From: Rhodobacteraceae bacterium LNNU 3342
GTDB taxonomy: Bacteria; Pseudomonadota; Alphaproteobacteria; Rhodobacterales; Rhodobacteraceae
Direction of reading: 5' to 3'
Assembly (NCBI GenBank): GCA_008711135.1
Contig: VUAW01000003.1
Coordinates: 186,001 to 250,000 of the forward strand
Length of the DNA: 64,000 bases
Within the stretch, counting starts at the first letter, position 1; every line of letters starts with the position of its first letter. Of the stretch, positions 1-11,407 are shown in pieces. The notes beneath the pieces were generated by a model. It saw only the letters and a program-made list of their open reading frames with translations, had not been told where the DNA came from and made no database searches. The position numbers were made by a program, and so were the translations under genes.

Positions 1-657
1 CCCGTAGGCCAGGAACACGCCCAAGAACGTACCGACCAGCGCGCTGCCGATCATCTTGCCCAGGATTTCAGGCGGCTGGTCGATCGAGGCCATCGTCTTG
101 ATCACGCCCAGAACCGCAGCCACGATCCCCAGCGCCGGAAGGGCATCCGCCATGGTCTGAAGCGCATGGCTGGAATGAAGCGCGTGGTTCATGTTCGTTT
201 CCATGCGCTTGGCCAGAACCTCCTCCACCTGGTGAGGATCGTCATAGTTCATCGAGGCAGAGCGGAGGGTGTCGCAGATGAGTTCCACCGCCTCGTGATC
301 GGCAAGGATCTTTGGATAGCGCTTGAAGATGTCGGACGAAGCCGGGGCCTCGATATGTTCCTCCAGCGCGACGGCGTTCTGACGCGCAAGGCGGATCAAC
401 TCAAAAAGCAGGCAAAGAAGGTCGCGATAATCTTCCGGTTTCCAGACCGGACCCTTGAACACCTTCACGATGTCTTTCAGGGTCTGCTTGATCCCCAGCT
501 TGTCGTTTGCGATCAGGAAGGCGCCTATGGCGGCGCCGCCGATCATCATCAACTCGAACGGCAGCGACTTCATGATGATCCCGATCTTGCCGCCCGCGGC
601 CGCGTAGCCGCCAAAGACCATCACGAAGATCACACAGATTCCCACGATACCGATCAT
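1..657 (-). CDS. motA: Flagellar motor stator protein MotA (partial, C-terminus beyond window)
   Basis: Reading the minus strand from the ATG at 657 gives an open frame to the window edge, 219 codons, beginning MIGIVGICVIFVMVFGGYAA. Visible are the first membrane segment, a second helix near residues 34-50, the cytoplasmic loop with many charged residues, and the start of the last two helices with a conserved Pro-rich turn (ADALPALGIVAAVLGVIK). MotA pairs with MotB to form the proton-driven stator at the inner membrane; full length in this family is about 290 residues, so roughly the last quarter is missing. A MotE-like gene lies 72 bases upstream on the same strand. No motB is in view; it may lie to the left. 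Confidence 0.93.
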   Translation of the reverse strand, partial: MIGIVGICVIFVMVFGGYAAAGGKIGIIMKSLPFELMMIGGAAIGAFLIANDKLGIKQTLKDIVKVFKGPVWKPEDYRDLLCLLFELIRLARQNAVALEEHIEAPASSDIFKRYPKILADHEAVELICDTLRSASMNYDDPHQVEEVLAKRMETNMNHALHSSHALQTMADALPALGIVAAVLGVIKTMASIDQPPEILGKMIGSALVGTFLGVFLAYG

Positions 658-729
658 GCCCCTTCCTCCGTCCACATTCGTGCCCGCCGCAGGACTCCCG
701 GCGCGGGATTAACAATGGATGCCATCGGC

Positions 730-1302
730 TTACTCCGTCGGAACAAGGGCGTTGCGCCCGGCCAGGATGACGCTGATCGCATAGGCGCTGCGGGGCTGAA
801 GGCCGGCCATCACGCCTGCCGCAGCCTCGGGACGCATCCGCGCGAGGAAGCCCGCGGCAAAATCTGGGTCCATCTCCTCGAACAGGATCGCGGCCTCTTT
901 CGGCTTCATGTTCTCATACACCGCGGTCAGACGAGTGATGTCGCTTTCGGCGGCCTGATCAGCCAAGGCGAGGGTCGAGGACAGGGCATCCTCGGCCGCC
1001 ACGAGCGCGGCCATCTGGTCCGCCAGACGTCCTTCGGCAACAGAAAGCGCCTGCATCCGTTCGCCAAGCGCGGCCTCCATCTCGGCCACGCGGGCTTCGC
1101 GCGCCTGAAGCGCGGCCAGAAGCGGGCCGGGATCGGGCGCTGCCTGATGCACAGGCGGCGGGGGCGGTTCATCGCGGGCCACGGCCTCGGCTACGCCCAC
1201 CCCAAGCCGCAAGGCGCCTGAACCTGCCAGAACGGCGACCACGATCCACAATGTGCCACGCCGGGCGCGCCGGCCTCTTCGTGGAGCGGTGCGGGCGGTC
1301 AT
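730..1302 (-). CDS. MotE-family flagellar protein (MgtE-N-like domain)
   Basis: 190 residues. A basic N-terminus (RRGRRARRG) precedes one membrane helix at about residues 19-36, then a Pro-rich linker, a coiled coil at about residues 58-115, and a C-terminal helical domain with the phrases MKPKEAAILFEEMDPDFA and FLARMRPEAAAGVMAGL. That C-terminal pattern is typical of the MgtE-N/FliG-N-like superfamily found in MotE proteins, which in rhizobia act as periplasmic partners of the motor. It overlaps the upstream gene by four bases and lies upstream of motA, so a role at the stator or motor is inferred. It is not a magnesium transporter, because the transporter membrane domain is absent. Confidence 0.75.
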   Translation of the reverse strand: MTARTAPRRGRRARRGTLWIVVAVLAGSGALRLGVGVAEAVARDEPPPPPVHQAAPDPGPLLAALQAREARVAEMEAALGERMQALSVAEGRLADQMAALVAAEDALSSTLALADQAAESDITRLTAVYENMKPKEAAILFEEMDPDFAAGFLARMRPEAAAGVMAGLQPRSAYAISVILAGRNALVPTE

Positions 1303-1667
1303 TCCGCAGCCTCATATTCCTGTCGAGGCGAATGGCGGCGGACGCTGCGGCGGATGGCACGGCCGCGCGGCGCGGGATCTGCTTCCGGCAGGTCATGCAT
1401 CGCGGCCAGAAGCAATTCCAGCCGGTTCGTGGCGCTGGCAGCGCGAGCCATCTGCTGGTCCAGCGCGCCTGAAGATGCCTTGGCGGCGGCTTCCGCCCGC
1501 TTCAGGGCCCGCGTCAGGTCGTCCACCTGGGCGGAAAGCACGGCAATCGCGCCGCCCATTCCCCCTTCCAGCCGCGTGAATTTCTTGAGCCTGCGGGAAA
1601 GCACAAAGCAATAGGCTGCCGCTGCCAGCGCGCCGGCTGCAAGAAGGATGTCGGAAATGATCTGCAT
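1299..1667 (-). CDS. DUF6468-like small membrane protein of the flagellar locus
   Basis: 122 residues: one N-terminal membrane helix (about residues 5-23), a basic stop-transfer (SRRLKKFTRLE), then a helical segment with coiled-coil character (about residues 35-90) and an Arg-rich tail. Its shape and the phrase NRLELLLAAMHDLPEAD match my memory of the DUF6468 family, which sits in alphaproteobacterial flagellar clusters; this was not confirmed by a search. It lies 8 bases after fliL and overlaps the MotE-like gene by four bases, so the four genes fliL to motA look like one transcript. The molecular role is not known to me. Confidence 0.65.
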   Translation of the reverse strand: MQIISDILLAAGALAAAAYCFVLSRRLKKFTRLEGGMGGAIAVLSAQVDDLTRALKRAEAAAKASSGALDQQMARAASATNRLELLLAAMHDLPEADPAPRGRAIRRSVRRHSPRQEYEAAE

Positions 1668-1675
1668 CTTCAGCC

Positions 1676-2146
1676 TCAGTTGAATACGAATTCGGTGACA
1701 AGAAGATCACGGACGCGGCCTTCGCCGGTCACGATCTGGACCCGCCGCAGCATCTGCGACCGCATCCGGATCAGCGCGCCGGGCTCTTCGAGTTCGCGCA
1801 CTTCGAGCGCATGAAGGTAGCCGTTCATCACGTCCATGATTCGGGGCATGAGGACCTGCACCTCGGCCCTGTGGGCGGCTTCGACCTCAAGCTGTGCCGT
1901 CAGCCGCAGATGGGCGCTGCGCGATTGCGGACCCAGCGAAATGACCAGCGGTTCCACGGGAACAAAGGCCGGTACGCTGGCGGGCGTGGCGCGGGCAAAG
2001 GCGGTTCCGGCACCGGGAAGGACACCGCTGTACACGGCGAAGAACCCGCCCCCACCCAGCAGAAGCGAGCCTAGGATGCCCCCGGCAAGCGGCAGACCAA
2101 GGTGCTTTTTCGAAGGCTTTTCAGTTGTTTCCGGCGATTCGGCCAT
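1676..2146 (-). CDS. fliL: Flagellar basal-body protein FliL
   Basis: 156 residues from the ATG at 2146, chosen because GGGGGA sits five bases upstream; an in-frame start 24 bases earlier has no such site. A short cytoplasmic tail (MAESPETTEKPSKKH) is followed by one membrane helix rich in Gly (about residues 22-45) and a periplasmic domain with the FliL features FVPVEPLVISLG and a C-terminal DLLVTEFVFN. FliL surrounds or stabilises the MotAB stator. It heads the fliL-DUF6468-motE-motA minus-strand unit and is divergent from fliF. A second FliL-family gene lies at 29545. Confidence 0.88.
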   Translation of the reverse strand: MAESPETTEKPSKKHLGLPLAGGILGSLLLGGGGFFAVYSGVLPGAGTAFARATPASVPAFVPVEPLVISLGPQSRSAHLRLTAQLEVEAAHRAEVQVLMPRIMDVMNGYLHALEVRELEEPGALIRMRSQMLRRVQIVTGEGRVRDLLVTEFVFN

Positions 2147-2190
2147 GATGTCCCCCGTTCTAGGTTTCATCGTCTATAGGCCCAAGGACA

Positions 2191-2205
2191 CTAACCGATT
2201 CTTAA
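2191..2205. promoter_or_regulatory. CtrA-like site between divergent fliL and fliF
   Basis: CTAA-N7-TTAA: seven of eight fixed positions of the CtrA core (TTAA-N7-TTAA) with the correct 7-base spacing. It lies in the 120-base divergent region, 45 bases from the fliL start and 62 bases from the fliF start, so it could serve either or both. CtrA controls flagellar genes in many alphaproteobacteria. This is a degenerate match read by eye. Confidence 0.4.
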
Positions 2206-2266
2206 GTCACATCGGCAAAAGTGGCGCGGCGCGGGGGCAGAACGCCCCGGGAAAAGGAGAATCGCC

Positions 2267-3877
2267 GTGCCTCAGCTTTTTTCGGTCTGGACTGCCCTCA
2301 GCCCGCAAAGGAAGGCCATCGTCGTTCTTGCCACCGTCGCCATGTTCGCTGCGGTGCTGGCAGTCACCCGGCTTGCGACTGTCCCCAGCATGGGCCTTCT
2401 GTATGGCGGCCTTGAAAGTGGACCGGCCGGGGAAGTGGTGCGCGTGCTCGATCAGCGCAACATCCGATATGAGGTGCGCGGCGATTCGATCTGGGTGGAA
2501 GGCGCCCGGCGCGATGAGATCCGCATGACCCTTGCGGCCGAGGGGCTGCCTTCGAACAATGCCGCAGGGTATGAGCTTCTGGACGGGCTTTCGGGCTTCG
2601 GGACCACCTCGCAGATGTTCGATGCCGCCTACTGGCGTGCCAAGGAGGGGGAGCTTGCGCGCACCATCACCTCCAACCCGCAGATCCGCGCGGCGCGGGT
2701 TCATATTGCCAATGCCACAACCCAGCCATTCCGGCGCGAGATTCGCCCGACTGCGTCAGTCACCGTAACCATGTCGAACGGGCAGCTTTCCCCGGCGCAT
2801 GCGAAAGCCCTGAAGTTTCTTGTTTCCTCTGCCGTCGCGGGGCTGAGGCCGGAAGACGTGTCGGTCATCGACGCCGCAGGAGGTGTGGTTGTCATGGCCG
2901 ATGACACGGTCGTTCCTGCCCGTGCGGGGGATGAGCGGGCGGCCGAATTGAAGCGCAATGTCGAGCGCCTTCTGGCTGCGCGGGTAGGCCATGGCAAGGC
3001 CGTCGTCGAGGTGAGCGTGGAAACGGTCACTGAAACCGAACAGATTGTCGAACGCCGCTTTGACCCGGAAAGCCGCGTCGCCGTCAGCTCGGAAACCGAG
3101 GAGCGGAGCACGACCGCGCGCGATCAAGGCGGCAATCAGGTCACCGTAGCCAGCAACCTGCCGGATGGCGATGCCGCAGCCAATGGACGGACTTCGCAAA
3201 GCCAGATGGCCGAGAGCCGGGAACGGGTGAATTACGAGGTTTCGGAACTTCAGCGTGAACTGGTGCGCAGCCCTGGCGGGATCCGCAAGATCACCGTGGC
3301 GGTCCTGCTGGATGAGGCGCGCGGTACCGGGCCCGACGGCGCCCCGATTGCTGTTCCAAGACCGGCAGAGGAACTGGAGGCGCTGCGCGAACTCGTCGCC
3401 TCTGCGGTCGGCTTTGACGGGGAGCGCGGCGACGTCATCACCATCAAGTCGCTGGAGTTTGAAACCGCGCCGCCCATAGGCCAGTTTGTTGAAAGCGGAC
3501 ACCTGAGCAATCTCGACCTCATGAGCCTGATCCAGATTGGCGTGCTTGCGCTGGTGGCGCTGGTGCTTGGCCTCTTCGTCCTGCGCCCGCTGCTGTCGAA
3601 CCGCCCAGTCCCTGCCGCGCCTGCGGAACTTCCGGCCCCTGAGCTGCAAGAGGCGTTTGCCACCGCAAGCCTGCCGGAACTTCCGCCGCTGTCGGGCGAA
3701 ATCACCGATCTGGCCGACCTTCCGCCCATCTTCCCGATCATGGCGGGCGACGACCCGCAGGGGGACTATGACAATGACGAACCGGTTGCGCGCCTGCGCC
3801 GCCTGATCGAAGAGCGCCAGCAGGAATCTGTGGAGATCCTGCGCGGCTGGATGGAAGACCGGGAGGAGCGTGTATGA
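2267..3877 (+). CDS. fliF: Flagellar MS-ring protein FliF
   Basis: 536 residues from a GTG start preceded by AAAAGGAGA. First membrane helix at about residues 16-36 (IVVLATVAMFAAVLAV), then the ring-building motifs of the YscJ/FliF family (residues 45-220, with LLDGLSGFGTTSQMFDAAY), a low-complexity periplasmic insert, a second membrane helix at about residues 417-443, and an acidic C-terminal tail ending in VEILRGWMEDREERV. That tail normally binds FliG. FliF assembles the inner-membrane base ring of the flagellum. Its stop codon overlaps the start of the next gene (ATGA). No fliG follows, which is the usual neighbour in many bacteria. Confidence 0.95.
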   Translation: MPQLFSVWTALSPQRKAIVVLATVAMFAAVLAVTRLATVPSMGLLYGGLESGPAGEVVRVLDQRNIRYEVRGDSIWVEGARRDEIRMTLAAEGLPSNNAAGYELLDGLSGFGTTSQMFDAAYWRAKEGELARTITSNPQIRAARVHIANATTQPFRREIRPTASVTVTMSNGQLSPAHAKALKFLVSSAVAGLRPEDVSVIDAAGGVVVMADDTVVPARAGDERAAELKRNVERLLAARVGHGKAVVEVSVETVTETEQIVERRFDPESRVAVSSETEERSTTARDQGGNQVTVASNLPDGDAAANGRTSQSQMAESRERVNYEVSELQRELVRSPGGIRKITVAVLLDEARGTGPDGAPIAVPRPAEELEALRELVASAVGFDGERGDVITIKSLEFETAPPIGQFVESGHLSNLDLMSLIQIGVLALVALVLGLFVLRPLLSNRPVPAAPAELPAPELQEAFATASLPELPPLSGEITDLADLPPIFPIMAGDDPQGDYDNDEPVARLRRLIEERQQESVEILRGWMEDREERV

Positions 3878-4467
3878 TCGGAGCCCGGCTGAAACTGCGC
3901 GACTTCGAGGTTGAGGAGCCCATAGAAGCCCCCTTCCACAGTGACGAAGAGCTGACCCAAGCTCGCCAGAAGGGCTATGATGAAGGGTATCAGGCGGGGC
4001 TGGAGGATGCCGCCCGCAGCCATGCAGAGGGTCAGGCAGATCTGCGTGAGGGAATCGCTCGCAGTCTGGAAGACATGGCTTTTACCTACCATGAAGCTCG
4101 TCAGGCAATGCTGAAGGCGCTGGAGCCGCTGCTGTTCGAGATTCTGGAAAAGGTCCTGCCCGAAGCCGCCCGTGCTGCCCTGCCCGCAGTGATCGCGGAA
4201 ACGTTAATGCCCCACGCGGTCGAGGCAACCGAGATCCCCGCCCTGATCCACGTCCATCCCGAGGATGAGGCGGCCGTGCAATCGGCCTTAGGTGTGCCTG
4301 CCTTTCCGGTGCGGCTTTTGGCTTCGGAGACGCTCAACCCCGGGCAGGCGTTGATCCGGCTGGGAACCGCAGAACATCTGATCGACCTTTCGGGCGCCGT
4401 GACCGCAATCCGTGCGGCCGTCACCGGCTTCCATCACCTTCAACAAGAGGCGCGTCACCATGGATGA
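3874..4467 (+). CDS. fliH: FliH-like flagellar export stator protein
   Basis: 197 residues, starting in the ATGA overlap with fliF. The N-terminal part has the FliH-type stretch QARQKGYDEGYQAGLEDA (about residues 30-47), which is Gly/Ala-helical as in FliH glycine-repeat segments, followed by a helical region and a C-terminal domain resembling FliH/SctL (ALIHVHPEDEAAVQ, NPGQALIRLG). FliH binds the FliI ATPase and tethers it to the export gate. Position between fliF and fliN supports the call. Sequence conservation of FliH is low, so the assignment rests on context as much as on motifs. Confidence 0.75.
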   Translation: MIGARLKLRDFEVEEPIEAPFHSDEELTQARQKGYDEGYQAGLEDAARSHAEGQADLREGIARSLEDMAFTYHEARQAMLKALEPLLFEILEKVLPEAARAALPAVIAETLMPHAVEATEIPALIHVHPEDEAAVQSALGVPAFPVRLLASETLNPGQALIRLGTAEHLIDLSGAVTAIRAAVTGFHHLQQEARHHG

Positions 4468-4735
4468 GAACATTGCTTCCCCCTTCAACCCCTTCACACA
4501 AGTCCCGATCGAGATCACGATCTCGGTCGGTCGGGCGCGGCCCTTGATCCGGGACCTGCTGCGGATGCAGAAGGATGCGGTGCTGACGCTCGACCGGCGC
4601 GTGGATGACCCGGTCGAACTCTATGTCGGTGACAAGCTCATCGCGCGGGGCGAATTGCAGGAACTTGAAGGTGATCACGCGGGCCAGCTTGCCGTGCGCC
4701 TGACCGAGGTGGCGGACCTTCAGGATGGGCTATAG
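4460..4735 (+). CDS. fliN: Flagellar motor switch protein FliN
   Basis: 91 residues from the ATG at 4460, which overlaps the end of the fliH-like gene by eight bases. After a short leader (MDENIASPFNPFTQ) the protein is a single SpoA domain: PIEITISVGRARPLIRDLL, then VELYVGDKLIARGE and a C-terminal VRLTEV. This is the usual FliN C-ring domain. It works with FliM and FliG, neither of which is in the window. The gene overlaps the start of fliP by 11 bases, indicating tight translational coupling. Confidence 0.93.
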   Translation: MDENIASPFNPFTQVPIEITISVGRARPLIRDLLRMQKDAVLTLDRRVDDPVELYVGDKLIARGELQELEGDHAGQLAVRLTEVADLQDGL

Positions 4736-5456
4736 GCACTTCACCTTGGCTCTTGCGATAGCCGCCGTGGTCCCTGACCTATCGCTGGCGCAAGAACTTA
4801 CGCTTTCTTTGGGCGACGACGGCTCGCTTGCGGCCCGGTCGATCCAGTTGCTGGTGCTGTTGACGGTGCTGAGCCTCGTGCCCGGCATCGCGATCATGAT
4901 CACCTGCTTCCCCTTCATCGTGACGGTGCTGTCGATCCTGCGGCAGGGGATCGGCCTGCAGCAGTCGCCGCCCAACATGCTGATCGTCAGCCTGGCGCTG
5001 TTCCTGACCTATTTCGTGATGGAGCCGGTCTTCACCGAAGCCTACACGCAAGGCATCGCGCCGCTGATGGAAGGGGCGATGGAACTGGAACCGGCCCTGT
5101 CGCAGGCGCTGGACCCGTTCCGCCGCTTCATGACGGCAAGGATCGCGCCGGGCACCTTTGACACACTGGCGGCACTGCGCCCCGAGGTTCCCGCTGAGGG
5201 TCTGACGCCAGAGGCGCCGCTGTCGGTTCTTGTGCCCTCATTCCTGCTCAGCGAGATTTCCCGCGCCTTCGAGATCGGCTTTCTCGTGTTCCTGCCGTTC
5301 CTGATCATCGATCTGGTGGTGGCGGCTGTGCTGATGTCGATGGGCATGATGATGGTGCCGCCGGCCATCGTCTCTCTGCCGTTCAAGCTGGCGTTCTTTG
5401 TCGTGGCAGATGGATGGAGCCTGATCTCCGCCGCCTTGGTCCGCAGCTATTTTTGA
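4725..5456 (+). CDS. fliP: Flagellar export gate protein FliP
   Basis: 243 residues. An N-terminal signal peptide (about residues 1-22, ending LSLAQ) is followed by membrane helices at about residues 42-72, 82-105, 185-210 and 215-240. Diagnostic phrases are RQGIGLQQSPPNMLIVSLAL and GFLVFLPFLIIDLVVAAVLM followed by SMGMMMVPPAIVSLPFKLAFF. FliP with FliQ and FliR forms the core of the flagellar type III export channel; fliQ and fliR are at 26588 and 31454. This is the last gene of the plus-strand fliF unit. Confidence 0.96.
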   Translation: MGYRHFTLALAIAAVVPDLSLAQELTLSLGDDGSLAARSIQLLVLLTVLSLVPGIAIMITCFPFIVTVLSILRQGIGLQQSPPNMLIVSLALFLTYFVMEPVFTEAYTQGIAPLMEGAMELEPALSQALDPFRRFMTARIAPGTFDTLAALRPEVPAEGLTPEAPLSVLVPSFLLSEISRAFEIGFLVFLPFLIIDLVVAAVLMSMGMMMVPPAIVSLPFKLAFFVVADGWSLISAALVRSYF

Positions 5457-5461
5457 CGAAA

Positions 5462-5484
5462 AAGGGCCGCAAGATGCGGCCCTT
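5462..5484 (-). terminator. Rho-independent terminator of gyrB
   Basis: Perfect 9-bp stem AAGGGCCGC / GCGGCCCTT with a 5-base loop, followed on the minus strand by a run of T (TTTTTCG). It lies 23 bases past the gyrB stop codon. On the plus strand there is no T run, so it is only a weak stop for fliP transcripts. Confidence 0.8.
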
Positions 5485-5507
5485 GAACTGATGGATGCCG
5501 GACTTCC

Positions 5508-8621
<3,114 letters not shown>

Positions 8622-8625
<4 letters not shown>

Positions 8626-9050
8626 TTCGTCGGCAGCGTCAGGCTGCCGTCCTTGGCCAGCGGCCAGAAGGGGTTATGCGCCACCTCCCACACATGGCCA
8701 TCAGGGTCAGCATAGTAGCCGGAATAGCCGCCCCAGAAGACCTCCTCCGGTGGTTTGAGTGGCGTCGCCCCTGCCGCGACCGCCTTGGCGAAAGCCTCAT
8801 CCACACCGGCCCGATCAACGAAGTTCTGCGCCAGGGTCATTCCTCCGGTTCCCAATGCGGCGCCGGGACGGCCTTGATCCTTGGCCAGTTCCTCACGGTC
8901 GAATAGCGCCAACACCAGTCCGTTCATCTGGTAGAAGGCGACGGCCTCGGCAGTCTCGGCGGGCTCCCAGCCAAGGCTGGCATAGAACTGGTGCGCCCGG
9001 GCCAGATTGGCCACGCCCAGCGTGATCAGGGTGACGCGCTGCGGGGTCAT
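8622..9050 (-). CDS. VOC (glyoxalase/bleomycin resistance-like) family protein
   Basis: 142 residues with two beta-alpha-beta-beta-beta modules of the vicinal oxygen chelate fold: RVTLITLGVANLARAHQFYASLGW at the start of module one (given here only as its family cue) and GGYSGYYADPDGHVWEVAHNP at the end of module two, where the Glu is the usual metal ligand. The family includes glyoxalases, dioxygenases and drug-binding proteins; no substrate can be assigned. It overlaps the downstream lysE-type gene and the upstream recF stop by four bases each. Confidence 0.8.
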
Positions 9051-10153
9051 GCAAGGTCCCTTTCCTCGGTAACTGAACCGTCTGCTGCCTCTGTCACCTC
9101 GAATGCCTGTGCGGCGGGTCCGAGTTCCCGGAACAGTTCAACACCAGTGCCCGTCATGAAGGCTTGGGCGCCAAGGGCAGTCACCTCGGCATAGAGCGCG
9201 GCGCGGCGGCTTGCATCAAGATGGGCTGCGACCTCATCCAGTAGCAGGATCGGTGGGCTGCCCAGATCCCACGCCAGCGCCCGGGCATTCGCGAGGATGA
9301 GCGAGATCAGCAGCGCTTTCTGCTCTCCGGTGGAGCAAAGCTCGGCCGCCATGCCCTTGGCGGCATAGATGGCAGCCAGATCAACCCGGTGAGGCCCGAC
9401 CAACGTCCGCCCCGCTGCCATGTCGCGCCGCCGGCCTTCAGCGAAAGCCCGCAGCAGCGCCTCCGCGCTTTCCGGCCCATCTTCGGGGTAATGAAGCGCC
9501 AGCGTGGCGGCGGGAAAGGCGGTTTCTGCCCCTTCTTGCGCGTCCAGAAGGCGTGCGAGCGCGGCGCGGCGATTGGCAGCAACGATGGCCCCTGCCTCTG
9601 CCATATGCGACTCCAGCGCAGCGTACCAGCTTGTGTCGCTGACATGGTCCTTCAGCAGCCGGTTCCGCTCCCGCATTGCTTTTTCATAGCTGAGTGCGGC
9701 CTCGGCATGGCCGGGAAGAAAGCTGAGCGTGATGCGGTCCAGAAAACGGCGACGGCCCTCTGCTGCTTCGATCCAGAGCCGGTCCATCGCAGGGACAAGC
9801 CACAGAACCCGCGTCACCCGCGCCAGTGAAACCTGAGTCGCCAGCTTGCCATCGATCCGCACCTGCCGCGATCCGGCGTCTTCGGCCCATGTGTCGATTT
9901 CATGCGCGCCATCAGGTGCAGTGATCTGGGCACGGATCTTCCAGCCCTGCCCTTCAGGGCGGCGGGCCAGTTCCTCATTGGTGGCGCGGCGCAGACCGCG
10001 GCCAGGCGAGAGCAGCGAGACTGCCTCCAAGAGGTTGGTCTTGCCGGCGCCGTTCGGGCCAAAGATCGCCACCGGCCGCCCGTCCAGCCGCAGCCGTGCC
10101 AGCCGGTGCGACCGGAAATGTGACAGTGTCAGCGCCGTGACGGCCTGGATCAT
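9047..10153 (-). CDS. recF: DNA replication/repair protein RecF
   Basis: 368 residues from the ATG at 10153, ten bases after the dnaN stop. Walker A is at residues 32-39 (GPNGAGKT), the ABC-type signature appears as STGEQKALLISLILANARAL, and Walker B as PILLLDEVAAHLDASRR. RecF loads RecA onto gapped DNA with RecO and RecR. An in-frame ATG 36 bases upstream would overlap dnaN and encode a Cys-rich extension not seen in RecF, so the shorter start is preferred. Confidence 0.94.
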   Translation of the reverse strand: MIQAVTALTLSHFRSHRLARLRLDGRPVAIFGPNGAGKTNLLEAVSLLSPGRGLRRATNEELARRPEGQGWKIRAQITAPDGAHEIDTWAEDAGSRQVRIDGKLATQVSLARVTRVLWLVPAMDRLWIEAAEGRRRFLDRITLSFLPGHAEAALSYEKAMRERNRLLKDHVSDTSWYAALESHMAEAGAIVAANRRAALARLLDAQEGAETAFPAATLALHYPEDGPESAEALLRAFAEGRRRDMAAGRTLVGPHRVDLAAIYAAKGMAAELCSTGEQKALLISLILANARALAWDLGSPPILLLDEVAAHLDASRRAALYAEVTALGAQAFMTGTGVELFRELGPAAQAFEVTEAADGSVTEERDLA

Positions 10154-10163
10154 TCCCGCCGCG

Positions 10164-11282
10164 TCACACCCGCATCGGCATGACGACATAGACCGCCGAT
10201 GCGTCGTTGCCTTCGCGCATCAGCGTTGGATCGCCCGAAGAGTTGAACAGGAACACCGCATTTTCCCGGTCAACCTGGCTGGCGATTTCAAGCAGGTACT
10301 TGGCGTTGAAGCCGATCTCCAGCCGTTCGTCGGCATAGGCCACGGCAAGCTCTTCCTCTGCGGCGCCGCTGTCGGGCGAGTTCACGGAAAGCACCAGCCG
10401 GTCTTCCTCCAGCGCGAGCTTCACGGCGCGTGAACGTTCCGAAGATACCGTCGCCACACGGTCCACCGCCTGTGCGAACTCGCTGGCATCAACCTCCAGC
10501 CGGCGGGTGTTGCCGGTGGGGATGACGCGGGCATAATCGGGGAAGGTGCCGTCGATAACCTTGGAGGTCAGGGTGATCCCGTCGGTGGCAAAGCGGATCT
10601 TGGTTTCCGACACCGATACGGTGATCTCAGTATCATCGTTGTCGAGCAGCTTGCGCAGTTCCCCCACTGTCTTGCGCGGGACGATAACGCCAGGCATCCC
10701 ATCGGCGCCGGCCGGAAGCGCTGTATCGATCCGAGCCAGACGGTGCCCATCAGTCGCTACGCAGCGCAGCACGCGGCCCTCCTCGCCCTCGGCCACGTGC
10801 ATATAGACACCGTTGAGGTAATAGCGCGTTTCCTCGGTCGAAATGGCGAACTTCGACTTCTCGAACAGCCGGCGAAGCGCACTTGCGGGGGCGGTAAAGC
10901 TTGACCCGTATTCTGAAGTGGCCATGACCGGGAAATCTTCGCGCGGCAGGGTGGCGAGCGCAAAGTTCGACCGTCCGGCCTGAACTGTCAGACGCCCCGA
11001 AGCCGCGTCATCGGTCAGCGTGACCAAGGCACCATCCGGCAGCTTGCGGACAATTTCGTGCAGCATGACAGCGGATACTGTCGTGGCACCGGCGCGTTCC
11101 ACTTGCGCGGACACCTTGTCCACGACCTCGATATCCAGATCGGTGGCGCGGAAGCTGACCGTTTCACCCTCGGCCTCGATCAGGACGTTGGCAAGGATGG
11201 GGATGGTGTTGCGGCGCTCGACAACTGACTGCGCCTGGGCGACGGCCTTGAGCAAGACGCCGCGTTCGATGCTGATTTTCAT
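10164..11282 (-). CDS. dnaN: DNA polymerase III beta sliding clamp
   Basis: 372 residues from the ATG at 11282 (MKISIERGVLLKAVAQAQSV); the in-frame ATG 12 bases before is less typical. The three-domain clamp is recognisable: ERRNTIPILANVLIEA in domain 1, FAISTEETRYYLNGVYMHV in domain 2 and the C-terminal EIGFNAKYLLEIASQ and YVVMPMRV. It tethers the polymerase to DNA and recruits mismatch-repair and DnaA-inactivating partners. It lies 125 bases downstream of dnaA and just before recF. Confidence 0.97.
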   Translation of the reverse strand: MKISIERGVLLKAVAQAQSVVERRNTIPILANVLIEAEGETVSFRATDLDIEVVDKVSAQVERAGATTVSAVMLHEIVRKLPDGALVTLTDDAASGRLTVQAGRSNFALATLPREDFPVMATSEYGSSFTAPASALRRLFEKSKFAISTEETRYYLNGVYMHVAEGEEGRVLRCVATDGHRLARIDTALPAGADGMPGVIVPRKTVGELRKLLDNDDTEITVSVSETKIRFATDGITLTSKVIDGTFPDYARVIPTGNTRRLEVDASEFAQAVDRVATVSSERSRAVKLALEEDRLVLSVNSPDSGAAEEELAVAYADERLEIGFNAKYLLEIASQVDRENAVFLFNSSGDPTLMREGNDASAVYVVMPMRV

Positions 11283-11407
11283 CCTGTTCCCCATCCTTCT
11301 GCGGCCAAAGGCCCGGGGAAGGCAAATTGTGCCAAAACCCGGGCCGCCTCAAGTCATTTTTATCGATTTGACTGTCAATTGCTTCGCAGGCACCGTCAAG
11401 GGGCCGA

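Noticed and set aside
166-1221. Long plus-strand open frame over motA and the MotE-like gene
   Set aside because: It is antisense to two genes with clear family motifs and has Arg/His-rich, low-quality composition.
730-1302. MotE-like gene as a FliG substitute or magnesium transporter
   Set aside because: It has a membrane anchor and only the small MgtE-N-like domain; there is neither the FliG C-terminal charged domain nor the MgtE channel.
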